Shown here piece after piece: positions 5,055 through 5,874 of a stretch of DNA of 5,874 nucleotides. The stretch's first letter is position 1, and every line of letters starts with the position of its first letter. The notes below the pieces were generated by a model. The model saw nothing but the letters and a program-made list of their open reading frames with translations. It was not told the DNA's origin and searched no databases. The stretch lies in NCBI GenBank assembly GCA_027009605.1, contig JALVCY010000022.1:1-5874 (forward strand), given 5' to 3'. Source of the stretch: Saprospiraceae bacterium. GTDB lineage: Bacteria > Bacteroidota > Bacteroidia > Chitinophagales > Saprospiraceae. Position numbers and translations under genes: made by a program.

Positions 5055-5874
5055 TCAATGGTACTTGGTGGTAAGTTCAAGCTTGGTATTTCCCGAAAGG
5101 GTAAACAATGTCTTTTTAAAATCCGGCGGGCCCATCGTACCCCGGGCATTATTAGAATATCCATAGCCTTCTGAAGGAATGTGCATAAATCCAAAATTAA
5201 GTTTTCCGTCTTCATTTTCATCGTGCTGAAACTTAATGGCATACTGTCCAGCCGGCAAACCTTCAAAGGTGGTTTGTGCCTGATGACCGGAAATTGTCAC
5301 CTTTCTGGTCTCTAGACTTTTCTTTTGGTCATCCTGAAGGGCGATGCGGACGACTCCTTTATCATTTCTAAGTCCGGTAATCAATACCGCAACAGAATAG
5401 CCATCTTTGGAAGTGACAGAAGCCGTTGGGACAGACTCAATGGCCTTGCTTGCTTCGGCAGGTACTATGGCGGTTGGCTTCGCTTTTGGATAGGCGATAC
5501 CCATGGCCATTTGCTTTCCCCAATTGGGATAAAGATTTGATTTAGGTTTGAAATTATCCCAGACCTTAAGCAACTCTTGGGTCTCTTTGATAAAGGGCGT
5601 TAAATCTTGCTTAAAAAACTGTGCTGCACCCATTTTTCCGCGAATCTGCATGAGTTTGGCTCTAGGATTGGTCGCATCCAAGGTCAATGCCGTTTGGTAG
5701 GCTTTGCCCGAAAGGGCGCTATACATTTGGCCTCGAGACATCGGATCCACAACCAGTTTGGCCGTGTAGATAAATCCTTGAAGCGTTTCTACTTCAGCCT
5801 TATCCTTGGCATCTTTAACGAGCGGCTTGGCCAAGTCCAATATTTTTTGGGCTTCGTCTGCCAACTCGTCGCCT
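5055..5874 (-). CDS. TPR-like protein with C-terminal DUF2141 domain (5' end outside window)
   Basis: The frame stays open to the window edge, so the gene is partial. A TTG near 5864 is an internal leucine codon, not a start, and at least 272 residues are present. Numbering from that codon, residues 1-118 are helical and TPR-like (LTLDATNPRA, PMSRGQ, FKPKSNLYPNWGK). They resemble Bacteroidota TPR proteins with recurring DPMSRGQ and PNWGK motifs, a match made from memory. A Pro/Ala/Ser-rich linker covers about 125-152. Residues 155-268 look like DUF2141 (PF09912): VAVLITGLRNDKGVVRIAL, then GLPAGQYAIKFQHDENEDGKL, then IPSEGYGYSNNARGTMGPPDF, and a terminal beta-strand ending in Tyr-His. DUF2141 is of unknown function and usually secreted or periplasmic, so a signal peptide is expected in the missing N-terminus. 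It ends in TGA, with a strong hairpin after it, and is probably transcribed separately from the kinase. Confidence 0.8.
   Translation of the reverse strand, partial: GDELADEAQKILDLAKPLVKDAKDKAEVETLQGFIYTAKLVVDPMSRGQMYSALSGKAYQTALTLDATNPRAKLMQIRGKMGAAQFFKQDLTPFIKETQELLKVWDNFKPKSNLYPNWGKQMAMGIAYPKAKPTAIVPAEASKAIESVPTASVTSKDGYSVAVLITGLRNDKGVVRIALQDDQKKSLETRKVTISGHQAQTTFEGLPAGQYAIKFQHDENEDGKLNFGFMHIPSEGYGYSNNARGTMGPPDFKKTLFTLSGNTKLELTTKYH

Noticed and set aside
5862..5864. TTG as the start of the DUF2141 gene
   Set aside because: The frame stays open to the window edge and the upstream residues (GDE) continue the helical pattern, so this is an internal leucine codon.

Overview
The window looks like ordinary chromosome from a member of the Bacteroidota. 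The gene families, the lack of Shine-Dalgarno sequences, the TAnnTTTG-type promoter elements and the very AT-rich gaps all fit. The style of the intergenic repeats (TCAAC arrays, GGGCGAAT palindromes) makes me suspect the Saprospiria, but that is only an impression. All five protein genes lie on the minus strand.

Layout from left to right: (1) 1-280, a non-coding composite repeat block; (2) 281-1807, dnaB, the replicative helicase; (3) 1808-2636, a gap of about 830 bp. Its middle holds a cluster of DnaA-box-like sites (2027-2115) next to about 210 bp that are roughly 84% A+T, and its right end holds four copies of a GGGCGAA palindrome; (4) 2637-2861, a TatA/E-type protein-export subunit; (5) 2862-3139, a gap with no convincing feature; (6) 3140-3910 and 3907-4968, a LytTR response regulator and its LytS-type histidine kinase in one operon with an ATGA overlap; (7) 4969-5054, a short gap with a very strong hairpin and a promoter-like element; (8) 5055-5874, the 3' part of a gene whose product joins a TPR-like region to a C-terminal DUF2141 domain, running off the window.

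The most interesting part is the gap upstream of dnaB. It has five DnaA-box-like sequences in about 90 bp, two of them forming a perfect 20-bp palindrome, followed at once by a strongly AT-rich tract. This is the architecture of a bacterial replication origin, and it lies directly upstream of the gene for the helicase loaded at origins. I propose it as a candidate oriC. A DnaA-controlled dnaB promoter is the main alternative. The other points worth following are an SSB-like acidic tail on DnaB, a dispersed palindrome family, and the TPR-DUF2141 architecture. I see no phage, transposon, CRISPR, tRNA or rRNA.
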